This document shows positions 1 through 8,324 of a stretch of DNA of 20,480 nt, in pieces. The stretch is from Sphingobium sp. CCH11-B1 (lineage in GTDB: Bacteria; Pseudomonadota; Alphaproteobacteria; Sphingomonadales; Sphingomonadaceae). Location of the stretch: positions 1 through 20,480 of the forward strand of contig NZ_LSJY01000170.1 of NCBI RefSeq assembly GCF_001556865.1, given 5' to 3'. A program made the position numbers and the translations under genes. A model generated the notes under the pieces. The model did no database searches and had not been told where the DNA came from. It saw only the letters and a program-made list of their open reading frames with translations. The stretch's first letter is position 1. The number at the start of each line of letters is the position of its first letter.

Positions 1-912
1 TCGAGCGTCAACAAGACCTCGTCCAAGGCGCTGACCTGGCAACTGGGCGTCGACTGGAAGGCGTCGGATGCGATCTTCCTCTATGCGATCACGCGCCGGG
101 GCTATCGAGCTGGCGGCATTAACAGCCCGACGCTGGCCGGGCGGCTGGCGCCCTTCCAGTCCTTCGCCCCGGAAAAGGTGACGGATGTGGAGGTCGGTAT
201 CCGCTCCGACTTCACCGTGGGCGACGTCAAGCTGCAGTTCAACGCATCACCCTTTGTCGGCTGGTATAATAATGTGCAGGTGCCGATTTCGGGCCTCAAC
301 ACCCAGGCGAGCTGCAGCACGACCACGCCGGGCGGGATCAATCCGCCAAAATCACCGGACGGCGATTGCGACGCCAGCAACGATCCAAGCGGCGGGACGC
401 TGCTCGTCAACGCCGGCAAGACCCGGGTGGCGGGCATCGACCTTTCGACCCGTATCCAGCCGACATCGACCTTGTCCCTCGACGCCGGTGCGACCTTCCT
501 GGACCTCAAGTCGCGGTCGCTGACGGTGCCTGCGGATCTCCAATCCTATCTTGCAGCGCTCAAGGTGCCGTTCAATCTGGTTGCAAAGACGACGGTTACG
601 GCTGGCGTGCGCTGGACGTTGCCAGTGCCGCCATCGCTGGCGGAAACCGTGTTCAGCCTGTACTATTATCATTCCAGCAAGGTACGGTCTTCGGACCAGG
701 TCCTGCCCGCCTATGACTTGGTCAACGGACGGCTGGACCTGAACGGCGTTGGCGGCAGCAACGCCGACATCAGCTTTTTCGTGCGCAACCTGTTCGACAA
801 GAAATATCTGGCGTCGAGCAATGTCGGATCGGCCGCGCTCGGGATATTCAGTGGATTCTATGGCGCGCCGAGGACCTATGGCGTGGAGGTTCGCTATCGG
901 TTTGGCGATTGA
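1..912 (+). CDS. TonB-dependent outer-membrane receptor, C-terminal part
   Basis: The frame is open from the first base to a TGA at 910-912, so the gene begins upstream of the window and only about 303 residues are visible. The visible part is the C-terminal beta-barrel. It has a 'YAITRRGYRAGGINSP' strand near the start, the 'FAPEKVTDVEVGIRSDF' segment, a receptor-type 'FVRNLFDKKYLASS' block, and a terminal strand 'TYGVEVRYRFGD'. These match the end of sphingomonad TonB-dependent receptors, which take up large or scarce organic substrates and iron complexes across the outer membrane with energy from TonB-ExbBD. An extracellular loop with two cysteines (near positions 310-370) may be disulphide-bonded. 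The last residues are GD after the usual terminal aromatic. Plug domain and signal peptide are outside the window, so the substrate cannot be judged. It resembles the second receptor at 2722-5154 in architecture. Confidence 0.93.
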   Translation, partial: SSVNKTSSKALTWQLGVDWKASDAIFLYAITRRGYRAGGINSPTLAGRLAPFQSFAPEKVTDVEVGIRSDFTVGDVKLQFNASPFVGWYNNVQVPISGLNTQASCSTTTPGGINPPKSPDGDCDASNDPSGGTLLVNAGKTRVAGIDLSTRIQPTSTLSLDAGATFLDLKSRSLTVPADLQSYLAALKVPFNLVAKTTVTAGVRWTLPVPPSLAETVFSLYYYHSSKVRSSDQVLPAYDLVNGRLDLNGVGGSNADISFFVRNLFDKKYLASSNVGSAALGIFSGFYGAPRTYGVEVRYRFGD

Positions 913-1030
913 GGGCAGGCACTAAAAACGGTGCGTCAGCCCGATCTTTCCGCAACGGCCGCCCGGCCCATAAAAGGCGCATGGCGCACCGGCCATAATG
1001 GACAGAAAAAGACTATGGAGAGGACCGTCG

Positions 1031-2425
1031 ATGGCGCAGACCGAAGCCGATCAGGATCAGGCCGAAAGCCGCGAACAGCTCAGCCGATGGCTTGAGGATG
1101 TCCTGGGTTGTTCTGAAGTCGTGCTCGAAAAACAGCGGCGCTGGCGCCCGGTCTGGCGCGCCAGCGCGCAGCAAAATGGCGTGAAGCGCGACTTTCTGCT
1201 CAAGGGCGACCGCACCTGGCCGACCCATCCCTATCCGCTTGTGTATGAAATGGGCATGCAGCGCGCACTGCATGAAAATGGCATTCCCATTCCCGCCATA
1301 TTGGGCATGTGCGACCAACCCAACACCATCGTGATGGAATGGATAGAAGGCGGCCGGGATCCCGGCCTGGTCCAGGAGGCGATCGAAAGCGCGTCGGTGA
1401 TGACCGAGGATCGGTGGGCCGCATCGCTACGCTATATGGAGATATTGGCTGACATCCACAGCCTGCCAAGTCAGGCTTTCATCGAAGGCGGAGCCCATTT
1501 GCCGCAGAGTGCGCGCGAGATCGCCCTGCATAATTTCGAACGCTTTCATGCCATGACGGTCGAGCAGGGCATCACCGATCCGCTGCTGGAATTTTGCGCG
1601 CGATGGCTGCGCCGAAACTATCCCCGACATCGGGAATCCATCTCCTTCGTCACGGGCGATTGCGGCCAGTTCCTTTCGGACGGTACTCAGGTTACCGGCA
1701 TATTGGATGTGGAAATCGGTCATCTAGGCGATCCCATGCGCGATCTCGCGTGCTTCCGGGGGCGCCACCCGATTGAGAATATGGGCGACGTCGCCGCTCT
1801 ATTCCGTCACTATGAAACGGCGATCGGCGTACCTCTCGATTTTGACGCGATCGCCTATCACACCGTGTCCTTCCTCGCCGAAGCCATTTACGGTCCCCTG
1901 TTCGGGATGCACGAAAAGGGGCGCGGCGGCGATTGGGTCGAGGCAGCGGTACAGGTGTCGATGATCGGACGGCGATGTATGGAGGCGTTGGCCGAGATAT
2001 TGGGCGTGGCGCTCGACGACATTGCGCTTCCGCCGCCCGCCGCCGTCGACCAGAATGATCTGGCACTTCATAAATTGCAGGCGGAGATCGAACGTCTGCC
2101 GGAAAGCGGATCGCTACAGGGCTGGCAACGTAATATCCTTGCCTCGATCCCTCACTATCTGCGGAACCAGCTGCGCTATCGCGATTGGCTGCGGGAAGAG
2201 GATGGCAAGGACGTCGAGGCGCTGCTGGGTACGGCCTATGCCGATGCCGCCGCGGGTGAGGCCGCATTGATGCGCTTCATCGAAAAGAGCACGCCTGCCA
2301 ACCATGCCGCCCTGACGCGCTTCTTTCATCGGCGGATGCTGCGACAATGCCTGGTGATCGCAGGTCCCGATGCGCCTGCCGATCATCTTGTTCTGGTGCC
2401 CATGGAGCCCTTGCTACGAGGGTAA
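1031..2425 (+). CDS. APH-type phosphotransferase family protein with C-terminal extension
   Basis: This is a 464-aa protein. I place the start at ATG 1031 because GGAGAGG (1016-1022) sits about 8 bases ahead; an in-frame ATG at 998 has no ribosome site. Residues about 30-330 follow the aminoglycoside/choline kinase-like (APH) fold. A 'FLLKGD' strand supplies a candidate nucleotide-binding Lys58, 'IVMEWIEG' is the hinge, 'TGDCGQFL' (Asp210) is the catalytic loop, and 'GILDVEIGHLGDPMRDLA' (Asp226) is the metal-binding motif. The catalytic loop is unusual: His of the common HGD is Thr, and the Asn is apparently replaced by Gln in a shortened loop. About 130 further residues, predicted helical and of unknown role, follow the kinase domain. 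In actinobacteria and sphingomonads such proteins often lie beside acyl-CoA or steroid/lipid catabolism genes rather than resistance genes. Phosphorylation of a small hydroxylated substrate is inference. Confidence 0.82.
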   Translation: MAQTEADQDQAESREQLSRWLEDVLGCSEVVLEKQRRWRPVWRASAQQNGVKRDFLLKGDRTWPTHPYPLVYEMGMQRALHENGIPIPAILGMCDQPNTIVMEWIEGGRDPGLVQEAIESASVMTEDRWAASLRYMEILADIHSLPSQAFIEGGAHLPQSAREIALHNFERFHAMTVEQGITDPLLEFCARWLRRNYPRHRESISFVTGDCGQFLSDGTQVTGILDVEIGHLGDPMRDLACFRGRHPIENMGDVAALFRHYETAIGVPLDFDAIAYHTVSFLAEAIYGPLFGMHEKGRGGDWVEAAVQVSMIGRRCMEALAEILGVALDDIALPPPAAVDQNDLALHKLQAEIERLPESGSLQGWQRNILASIPHYLRNQLRYRDWLREEDGKDVEALLGTAYADAAAGEAALMRFIEKSTPANHAALTRFFHRRMLRQCLVIAGPDAPADHLVLVPMEPLLRG

Positions 2426-2579
2426 GTGCGTGGGCCTCTGGGTCAGGATACCTATCCGACGGTATGTGTCTTCTGCGTATGAAGCGATAAAATTCGGAGG
2501 GTGGAATAACCGGCGACGGCGAAACAGTAAAGTACTTAATATACTGCCCAATATCGCACTGATCTAGTTTTCAAGATCA

Positions 2580-2716
2580 TATTCCCGGCCTTAGATCGGT
2601 GATATAATATAAGTATATAATACTTCTTCTCTTAGTACCATTAATATAAATGCATGAAAATAATAATAAATATGGTAATTAAATTCCGTTATTTAATAAT
2701 ATTAATAGTGGAGGGG
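2580..2716 (+). promoter_or_regulatory. AT-rich upstream region of the TonB receptor gene, with possible promoter
   Basis: The 296 bases between 2426 and 2721 contain no gene. The part 2601-2700 has only 17 G or C in 100 bases, against a clearly GC-rich surrounding. Two TATAAT hexamers occur (2603-2608 and 2616-2621), but neither has a convincing -35 box at standard spacing. The second lies inside a 15-base palindrome, AAGTAT-ATA-ATACTT (2611-2625). A second small AT palindrome, TTAAT-AAT-ATTAA, is at 2693-2705. A ribosome site GGAGGGG (2710-2716) precedes ATG 2722 by 5 bases. The region probably holds the receptor promoter and perhaps a nucleoid-protein or repressor site; which bases act is not decidable by eye. 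Confidence 0.5.
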
Positions 2717-2721
2717 ATGAA

Positions 2722-5154
2722 ATGGTTAAAATATTCCGCGCAATCCTGATGGCCGGCACGGTATTGGGTGTCGGTGGTGCAGGCGTAAGCCACGCGGCAG
2801 AAGCGGTCGAGCAAAGTGCGAGCGGTGATGAAAATAGCGGCGTGCGCGACATCATCGTGACGGCTCGCCGCACGTCGGAAAATCTTCAGACGGTTCCCGT
2901 TGCCGTCACGGCGCTCGATCCGACTGCGCTGCTTGAACGGCAGATTGTCGAAGTGGCGGATGTGGGCCGGGCGGCGCCGGGTTTGTCGGTGCAATCCGGT
3001 GGCACCGGCAACGCATCGCTCATATATCTCGCCATCCGTGGCAATGCGCAGAATAGCCCTAACTCATTTTCCGATCCTGCGGTCGGCATCTATGTCGATG
3101 GCGTCTATTATGGGCGACCTATCGCCGGGAATCTCGGACTTCTCGATCTGGCTTCGGTCGAGGTCTTGCGCGGAACCCAGGGAACCTTGTTCGGACGCAA
3201 CACGACGGGTGGCGCCCTCAACATGACAACTGTGCAGCCGGACGGAAATTTCGGCGGCTATGTAACCGGACGTATCGGTAACTATGAAAGCTGGTCCATC
3301 GAATCCGCGCTGACCTTGCCGATTTCGGGCGATGAATTGTCCTTGCGCCTGGCTGGCCGCTATGGCGAGAGGGGCAAGGGTTTTGGCGACAATCCGATAA
3401 GAGGGGTCGATGCGGCCCGTATCGATCACGACATCGCGGGCCGTGCCACGCTGAACTGGGAGCCGTCCGCGATCCCGATGACTGTGTCCCTGTCGGCCGA
3501 CTATGCCAATATTAAAGATACATACAATAACGTCGCTCTGCGCGGTATCAACCCGACCGGACCGGCGCTCGCACTATATTCCGGCCAATTCGACATCGCC
3601 AGCTTCCTTCAGAGCAAGAGCCGCTTTTACAGAACATATAATGATCCCGACACGGGCAACGCCAACATCGATACGCCATATAATTATAACAAGACGTGGG
3701 GTGTCCGTGCGACCATCGAATATGATCTGGGCGACGTTAAGATCAAATCGATAACGGCCTATCGCGAGGCGGATACCGGGGATGGTACCGATCTTGACGG
3801 CACGCCCGCCAAGATCGCATCTTATGCGAGCGACTATTCGCAAAAGCAGCGTAGCGAGGAACTGCAATTCTCCGGTAACCTGGGGAAGCTGGAGTTCATT
3901 TTCGGCGGTTTCTATTTCAAGGAAACGGGTGATGAGCAGTCCCAGTCGCTCGTCTTCCAGGATACCGACTTCGGTTTCAACCTGGCCCCGGCCAATACCA
4001 ACCTGGCCACATACAAGTCGGAATCGAAGGCCTTGTTCGCCCAAGTCAACTACAGCCTGACCGAACGGCTGCGCGTGACCGGCGGATTCCGCTATACCTG
4101 GGACAAGCGTTCGATCAACCGCATGGGGTATATCGGAGGGATTCCGGGCTTTTCCGGTTCGTTCGTCTCCAACGGCCGAGTGATCACGTTGCCCGCTACG
4201 GGGCTATGCGCCGTGGGTGCCAATGCAAATCTGGTCGCCCCCGGTCCGGATTGCACGGATCCTGTGACGGCCAAATTTGATTATCCCGCCTGGCTCGCCA
4301 GCATCGACTACGAACTGGGAGACGGCAAGCTCATCTATGCAAAGACGGGTGGCGCCGCACTGGCCGGCGGTCTCAATTCGCGTCCGACCCCGCCCGATGC
4401 GAGTTCCTTTGCGCCGGAAAAGGTGAAGGATGCCGAGATCGGCTTAAAGGGCGACTTTTTCGATCGGCATCTGCGAACTAATTTTGCTGGATTCTACATT
4501 TGGCGCAACGGCGCCCAGAATGTCGTCAATGCCCTGGTCGGCGGTAATCTGACCCAGTTCGTTCAGAATGCAGGCGATGTGAAGGCCTATGGTCTGGAAT
4601 TTGAAGGTACGCTCATTCCGTGGCAGGGCATGGAGTTGAGCGGCGCCTTGTCCTGGCTTAAGGCGAAATATGCTGCGGGATCATTCACCGCGGCGGGCCT
4701 GGGCGGTACGGTGGATCGTAGCGGGGAGGTTGTTCCGCGCGCGCCGCGCTGGACCTGGAACATCGGCGCGACGCAGCGTTTTCCGGTCAAGGGGGGGGAA
4801 ATTGCGCTGCATGCCGACTATGCCTACACTTCTGCCGTTTACCAGGACTATGCCACTGCGGATTTGACGACACCGGCGCTCAACGATGGTGTCAACGACG
4901 CGGCGGAGCGTGCGGCGGCTATCAGCTTCATCGATACGCAGAACAGCTTCAGTCGGCTCAAGGCCTACGGGGTGCTGAACGGAAGCCTGAATTTCAAGCT
5001 CGACGGCGGAATGGAGTTCACCCTTTGGGGGCGCAACCTGACGCAGGCAAAATATTATAACGCCATATTCAACGGTTATGGCACCTTCGGCACCGCGATC
5101 GGCTTTACCGCAGCGCCGCGCACATGGGGCGCAACGGTTTCCTATCGATTCTGA
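2722..5154 (+). CDS. TonB-dependent outer-membrane receptor, complete
   Basis: The protein has 810 residues, a normal length for the family. A signal peptide covers about residues 1-26 with a likely cut after 'VSHA'. The mature N-terminus carries a 'DIIVTARRTSENLQTVPVAV' TonB-box/plug start. The plug domain continues with 'IYVDGVYYGRP', 'VEVLRGTQGTLFGRN' and 'TTGGALNM', all typical plug signatures. The rest is a 22-strand-type barrel ending in 'ATVSYRF', with the terminal Phe needed for barrel assembly. A loop with two cysteines (about 4206-4257) may be disulphide-bonded. The start has a strong ribosome site directly upstream. The gene stands alone: an AT-rich control region lies before it and a hairpin terminator after it. 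It likely imports the substrate handled by the nearby enzymes, but its specificity cannot be read from the sequence. No separate N-terminal signalling domain for a FecIR-type system is present. Confidence 0.96.
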   Translation: MVKIFRAILMAGTVLGVGGAGVSHAAEAVEQSASGDENSGVRDIIVTARRTSENLQTVPVAVTALDPTALLERQIVEVADVGRAAPGLSVQSGGTGNASLIYLAIRGNAQNSPNSFSDPAVGIYVDGVYYGRPIAGNLGLLDLASVEVLRGTQGTLFGRNTTGGALNMTTVQPDGNFGGYVTGRIGNYESWSIESALTLPISGDELSLRLAGRYGERGKGFGDNPIRGVDAARIDHDIAGRATLNWEPSAIPMTVSLSADYANIKDTYNNVALRGINPTGPALALYSGQFDIASFLQSKSRFYRTYNDPDTGNANIDTPYNYNKTWGVRATIEYDLGDVKIKSITAYREADTGDGTDLDGTPAKIASYASDYSQKQRSEELQFSGNLGKLEFIFGGFYFKETGDEQSQSLVFQDTDFGFNLAPANTNLATYKSESKALFAQVNYSLTERLRVTGGFRYTWDKRSINRMGYIGGIPGFSGSFVSNGRVITLPATGLCAVGANANLVAPGPDCTDPVTAKFDYPAWLASIDYELGDGKLIYAKTGGAALAGGLNSRPTPPDASSFAPEKVKDAEIGLKGDFFDRHLRTNFAGFYIWRNGAQNVVNALVGGNLTQFVQNAGDVKAYGLEFEGTLIPWQGMELSGALSWLKAKYAAGSFTAAGLGGTVDRSGEVVPRAPRWTWNIGATQRFPVKGGEIALHADYAYTSAVYQDYATADLTTPALNDGVNDAAERAAAISFIDTQNSFSRLKAYGVLNGSLNFKLDGGMEFTLWGRNLTQAKYYNAIFNGYGTFGTAIGFTAAPRTWGATVSYRF

Positions 5155-5162
5155 CATTGGGG

Positions 5163-5196
5163 CATGAGTGAAGTGGCTTCGTCCACTTCACTCATG
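5163..5196 (+). terminator. Hairpin terminator after the TonB receptor
   Basis: A perfect 14-bp inverted repeat, CATGAGTGAAGTGG (5163-5176) and its complement (5183-5196), encloses a 6-base CTTCGT loop close to a UUCG-type loop. It begins 8 bases after the receptor stop codon. No T-tract follows, so it may stop transcription less cleanly or mainly protect the 3' end of the transcript. Confidence 0.7.
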
Positions 5197-5258
5197 GACC
5201 CGATCCGGCCTGCGTGAACGATCCTATCTTTTGTCAGGAGTTCCATCGCTGATCTGCT

Positions 5259-5292
5259 GCATAACTGCTCGGTCAAGAACGAGCAGTTATGC
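5259..5292. repeat. Perfect 13-bp inverted repeat upstream of a small gene
   Basis: GCATAACTGCTCG (5259-5271) is followed after 8 bases by its exact complement (5280-5292). It lies 25 bases upstream of the ATG at 5318 and 62 bases beyond the terminator hairpin. No T-run follows on the + strand. It may be an operator for a dimeric regulator or an RNA hairpin in the leader of the small gene. A terminator function for either strand is less likely. Confidence 0.5.
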
Positions 5293-5317
5293 CGTATTTC
5301 AAGGTACAGGTTCGAAA

Positions 5318-5566
5318 ATGGATATCAGTCAATCGGTGGACAGTGGCGACAAGGCTTTGATCATATTGCAGAGCCTGATCTGCTATTTGCGTGAAAAGAA
5401 CATTCTTTCACGATGCGATATCGAAGAATTATGCGAGCGCGTCGAGGCGCGCGAAAAGGAATTTCCCTGCGATCAACACCAGGCTGCGGCAGCAGCGAAG
5501 GATATGCGCGACCTGGGCGAATATTGCGGGAAACGATATGGCGGGAAACGGCGGCGCTGCCTGTAA
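5318..5566 (+). CDS. Small hypothetical protein (82 aa)
   Basis: I do not recognise a named family. The frame could be read from an ATG at 5168, but that ATG lies inside the terminator hairpin and the added residues look random. ATG 5318, preceded by a weak ACAGG, gives a protein-like sequence. Residues about 9-32, 'GDKALIILQSLICYLREKNI' and on, form an amphipathic helix. An acidic 'DIEELCERVEAREKEF' helix follows, then an Ala-rich stretch and a basic tail 'YGGKRRRCL'. Four to five cysteines are scattered (for example in 'LICYL', 'EELC', 'FPCD', 'EYCG' and the tail). There is no signal peptide. The 10-base word GCGGGAAACG occurs twice near the 3' end (5526-5535 and 5541-5550). It is separated by about 280 bases from the MFS gene, so it is probably its own transcription unit. 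Role unknown. Confidence 0.55.
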   Translation: MDISQSVDSGDKALIILQSLICYLREKNILSRCDIEELCERVEAREKEFPCDQHQAAAAAKDMRDLGEYCGKRYGGKRRRCL

Positions 5567-5847
5567 GACACTGCTCGACAGGGTCATGATGGGGTGCTGC
5601 GTTACGCGATTTTACCAAACGGCGGCCCGCAGACTGAAATAGCGGGCTGGGGGCTGCGATCATCGTCAATCGCCCGCTTTGCCTGTGTTTGTTGTGCAAT
5701 ATTCGGGGAATAGACGGGGGAGGCATAGGGGAAGGAATATGTCTCCTGCGCGACATCTGTCGTCCCGGCGATAGTCGTGGCGGGGGCATGGGATGCGCTG
5801 TTGGCATAGCCTTCGTCACAGTCGATAAAAATGAAATAGGATGAGTG
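5567..5847. other. Gene-free stretch with three mutually pairing GC elements
   Basis: No convincing gene lies in these 281 bases; the reading frames present look like shadows. GCCCGC (5625-5630), GCGGGC (5642-5647) and GCCCGC (5672-5677, followed by TTT) occur in order, so the middle element can pair with either outer one. The alternative stems are only 6-7 bp with loops of 11 and 24 bases. This could be a weak terminator for the small gene or chance. No clear promoter for the MFS gene could be named. Confidence 0.25.
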
Positions 5848-7227
5848 ATGCACAATCCGTCAATAGTGGATGCAGGTCCGCAACCGATGCCGGACGACGC
5901 ATCGCTTTCTGCCGATGGGCGATCGTTGCTATCGTGGACGATTGTCGCGCTGTTTCTGCTCAACTGCCTCAACTATATTGATCGACTGCTCTTCTCGGTC
6001 GCCCAGGAAATGATCAAGGTCGATCTCCATCTCAGCGATTTTCAGCTCGGCCTGATTGGTGGACCCGCATTCGCCATACTCTACACGGTCTTCAGTTTCC
6101 CGATCGCGCGCGCGGCGGACCGCGGTCGCCGGGTGGGGATCATCGCCATTTCGCTGACATTGTGGAGCGCCATGACGGCCTTTTGCGGAATTGCAGCCAA
6201 TTTCGTCCAGATGCTCGTCGGGCGAGCCGCCGTCAGCATTGGCGAAGCGGGATGCACGCCGGCCTCGCATTCGCTCATCTCCGACGCATTCCCCGCGCAA
6301 CGTCGAACGACCGCCATCGCCATCTTCGCGGTCGCCGGCCCCTTCGGCGCCATCGTCGCAGCGGTGGGCGGGGGCGCTTTGATCGCCGCTTATGGTTGGC
6401 GCACGGCTTTCCTCATCTGCGGAATGGCCGGCATCGTCATGGCTCTGCTGTTCCGCGCCACCGTGCCGGAACCGCCGCGCAGCCAGCCCCGATCGCATCA
6501 TTCCGCGTCTTTCATCGACACCCTCCGCCAGTTGCTGGCCCGGCGCAGCTTTGCTCTGGTGGCCGTCGCGGGGGGCGTCGCCGGGATCGGCAGCTATGCC
6601 AATCAACAATATATGGTGTCCTTCCTCATGCGCGGGCACGGCCTGTCGTTGGCCAATGCGTCGGCGCTGATGGGGCTTGTGATCGGTGGCGTCGGCATCG
6701 TCTTCACGCTGTTGGGCGGCCCGATGATGGACCTGGGTGCGCGTCGCTACCCGCGAATCAAGGCATGGCTGCCCTCCTTCGGCTTGCTCTGGTGCGGCGC
6801 GCTATATGCCGCCGCTTTTCAAATTCCTACGGTTGGTCTTGCGGTGGCGTTGATGGTGCTCGGATCCATGGGGCAGCATTTCTACATGCCCGCCATGTAT
6901 GCGCACGGACAGGATGTGGCGCCGCCGCATATGCGCGCCATGGCCTCCGCCGTGATTATCGCTACCAGTTCCATATTGGGCTATGGATTGGGCCCGCCGC
7001 TGATCGGCCTTGCCAGCGATATATTGGGGGAAAGTGCGCGGGTGTCGGCAGGCCTCAGCCTGGCCGAATGCGCCAAGCGGGCCGTCGCGGCCTGCGAGGC
7101 GGCAAGCGCACAGGGGCTGCGCCTGTCGCTCAGCCTGGGATCCTGCTTCTTCATCCTGGCCGCCGTCCTGTTTGCATTGGCAAGCCGGTGGGTGGTCGCC
7201 GATGTGCATGAACATGATCGGCACTGA
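5848..7227 (+). CDS. MFS transporter, Spinster-like
   Basis: The 459-residue polytopic membrane protein has about 12 predicted transmembrane segments. TM1 contains 'LLNCLNYIDRLLFSVAQEMI', the Asn-Tyr-x-Asp-Arg pattern frequent in the Spinster/sphingolipid-transporter-like branch of the major facilitator superfamily. The loop after TM2 has the motif A variant 'ARAADRGRRVGII', followed by 'GEAGCTPASHSLISDAF' in TM4. A loop of about 25 residues rich in Arg, Ser and His near the middle separates the two six-helix halves. A start at GTG 5845 is possible, but ATG 5848, with TAGGATGAG just ahead, is better placed. In sphingomonads these transporters often accompany aromatic, steroid or terpenoid degradation genes. 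The likely job is import of the catabolic substrate or export of a product across the inner membrane; direction and substrate are not visible. The AraC gene follows after 84 bases on the same strand. Confidence 0.9.
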   Translation: MHNPSIVDAGPQPMPDDASLSADGRSLLSWTIVALFLLNCLNYIDRLLFSVAQEMIKVDLHLSDFQLGLIGGPAFAILYTVFSFPIARAADRGRRVGIIAISLTLWSAMTAFCGIAANFVQMLVGRAAVSIGEAGCTPASHSLISDAFPAQRRTTAIAIFAVAGPFGAIVAAVGGGALIAAYGWRTAFLICGMAGIVMALLFRATVPEPPRSQPRSHHSASFIDTLRQLLARRSFALVAVAGGVAGIGSYANQQYMVSFLMRGHGLSLANASALMGLVIGGVGIVFTLLGGPMMDLGARRYPRIKAWLPSFGLLWCGALYAAAFQIPTVGLAVALMVLGSMGQHFYMPAMYAHGQDVAPPHMRAMASAVIIATSSILGYGLGPPLIGLASDILGESARVSAGLSLAECAKRAVAACEAASAQGLRLSLSLGSCFFILAAVLFALASRWVVADVHEHDRH

Positions 7228-7311
7228 CTTGCCATTCGCGATCTACAGGGAAATAATGGTCCTGCGCTTTAGGATCGAGCCAAGATTCGATCGATGGCGA
7301 GGAGGTTGAGG

Positions 7312-8199
7312 ATGCGACATGAAGCCGACCTTGGTCTGCCGCTCTGTGCCCCGCACACTGCGTCGCATTTCCATGTCGAACGGCGGTTCCATACGAACGG
7401 CATTTTCGCTGATATCCGTCACTTCGGATGGACCCAGAGCAGCCGATCGGTTTTTCGACCCGATTCCTACTATCTGGATTTTTCCATCGGCCCGCGCTGT
7501 CCCAGCGCTCGTTTCTTCAACAGCGAACGCCAACTGGCTGATCCGCCAGGCGATGTCGTCTTTCTGCCCAAGGGCGGCGCATTTGCGACCCTGAGTGAAC
7601 CGGGCGAGCACAGCCTGCTGTGCCTGACATTTGAAAACGACCGGGCGATGCAATTATTCGAGGATGACAGCGTCGCCGATCTGGCGGCATGTCAGGATGT
7701 TCAGATCGGTCGGGTGCGTCAGGGCCTTGCCCGGCTGGTGGAGGAATTGCGCAATCCAGGCTTTGGACAGGATATATTGCTCGAAAGCATGGCGTTGATG
7801 CTCGTCGTCGAACTGTGCCGGCATTTTCGCCAAGCCCAATACGATGACCGCAGCGCACATGGACAGATGCCCGGCTGGCGCTTGCGTCGCATCAAGGATA
7901 AAATAGAGGCCGATCTGGCCGAAATGCTTTCGGTGGCCGATCTGGCCGCCGAAATCCGCACCAGCCCGCGTCACTTGATCCGGACTTTCCGGGCCACCAC
8001 TGGCATCACTTTGACCGACTATATCGCCAGCCGCCGGATCGCGCGTGCGCAAGACCTGCTTGTCCGTGACGAGGCTATGATCAAGGTGATCGCCGGCAAT
8101 TGCGGCTTCCAAAGCGCTGCCGCTTTCTCGGCGGCGTTCCGGAAGGCGACCGGCATGACCCCCCGCGAATTTCGCGAAGAGCGTGGCGCATTGCGCTGA
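7312..8199 (+). CDS. AraC-family transcriptional regulator
   Basis: The protein has 295 residues from ATG 7312, chosen because GAGGAGG (7299-7305) lies 6 bases ahead; an in-frame ATG at 7294 precedes that site. Residues about 1-180 form a sensor domain of the cupin-like type ('PPGDVVFLPKGGAFATL', then 'HSLLCLTFENDRAM'). The C-terminal 100 residues are a double helix-turn-helix of the AraC/XylS type. The first helix pair is 'LSVADLAAEIRTSPRHLIRTFRATTG' and the second 'VIAGNCGFQSAAAFSAAFRKATGMTPREFREER', with the usual family signature at the end. Such regulators commonly bind direct repeats near -35 of adjacent catabolic promoters and respond to a pathway ligand. The position directly ahead of the LuxE/LuxC set suggests it controls that set, and perhaps the MFS gene; that is inference. 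Confidence 0.92.
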   Translation: MRHEADLGLPLCAPHTASHFHVERRFHTNGIFADIRHFGWTQSSRSVFRPDSYYLDFSIGPRCPSARFFNSERQLADPPGDVVFLPKGGAFATLSEPGEHSLLCLTFENDRAMQLFEDDSVADLAACQDVQIGRVRQGLARLVEELRNPGFGQDILLESMALMLVVELCRHFRQAQYDDRSAHGQMPGWRLRRIKDKIEADLAEMLSVADLAAEIRTSPRHLIRTFRATTGITLTDYIASRRIARAQDLLVRDEAMIKVIAGNCGFQSAAAFSAAFRKATGMTPREFREERGALR

Positions 8200-8235
8200 A
8201 CCAGTTCTGCGTTGGATCGCCGATCTGATATGATG

Positions 8236-8252
8236 TGAAGCATCGCGCTTCA
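8236..8252. promoter_or_regulatory. Small inverted repeat after the AraC gene
   Basis: TGAAGC (8236-8241) and GCTTCA (8247-8252) flank a 5-base spacer, 37 bases after the AraC stop. It may be a weak terminator or an operator half-site pair in the 157-base gap before the LuxE-like gene. No T-tract follows, and no convincing -35/-10 pair was found in this gap. Confidence 0.3.
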
Positions 8253-8324
8253 TGTCCGCCTGACGATGTTTGGGCGTTCCGGCTGTAGGCATCGGCATTG
8301 CGGGGAACGCCTCGCCCCCGCCAC

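Noticed and set aside
5602..5853. - strand 83-codon frame upstream of the MFS gene
   Set aside because: No ribosome site, no recognisable motif, and it overlaps the MFS start; not enough to call a gene.
5929..6639. Long - strand frame inside the MFS gene
   Set aside because: The + strand MFS protein has transmembrane segments and motif A. The opposing frame is charged and repetitive, a codon-bias shadow.
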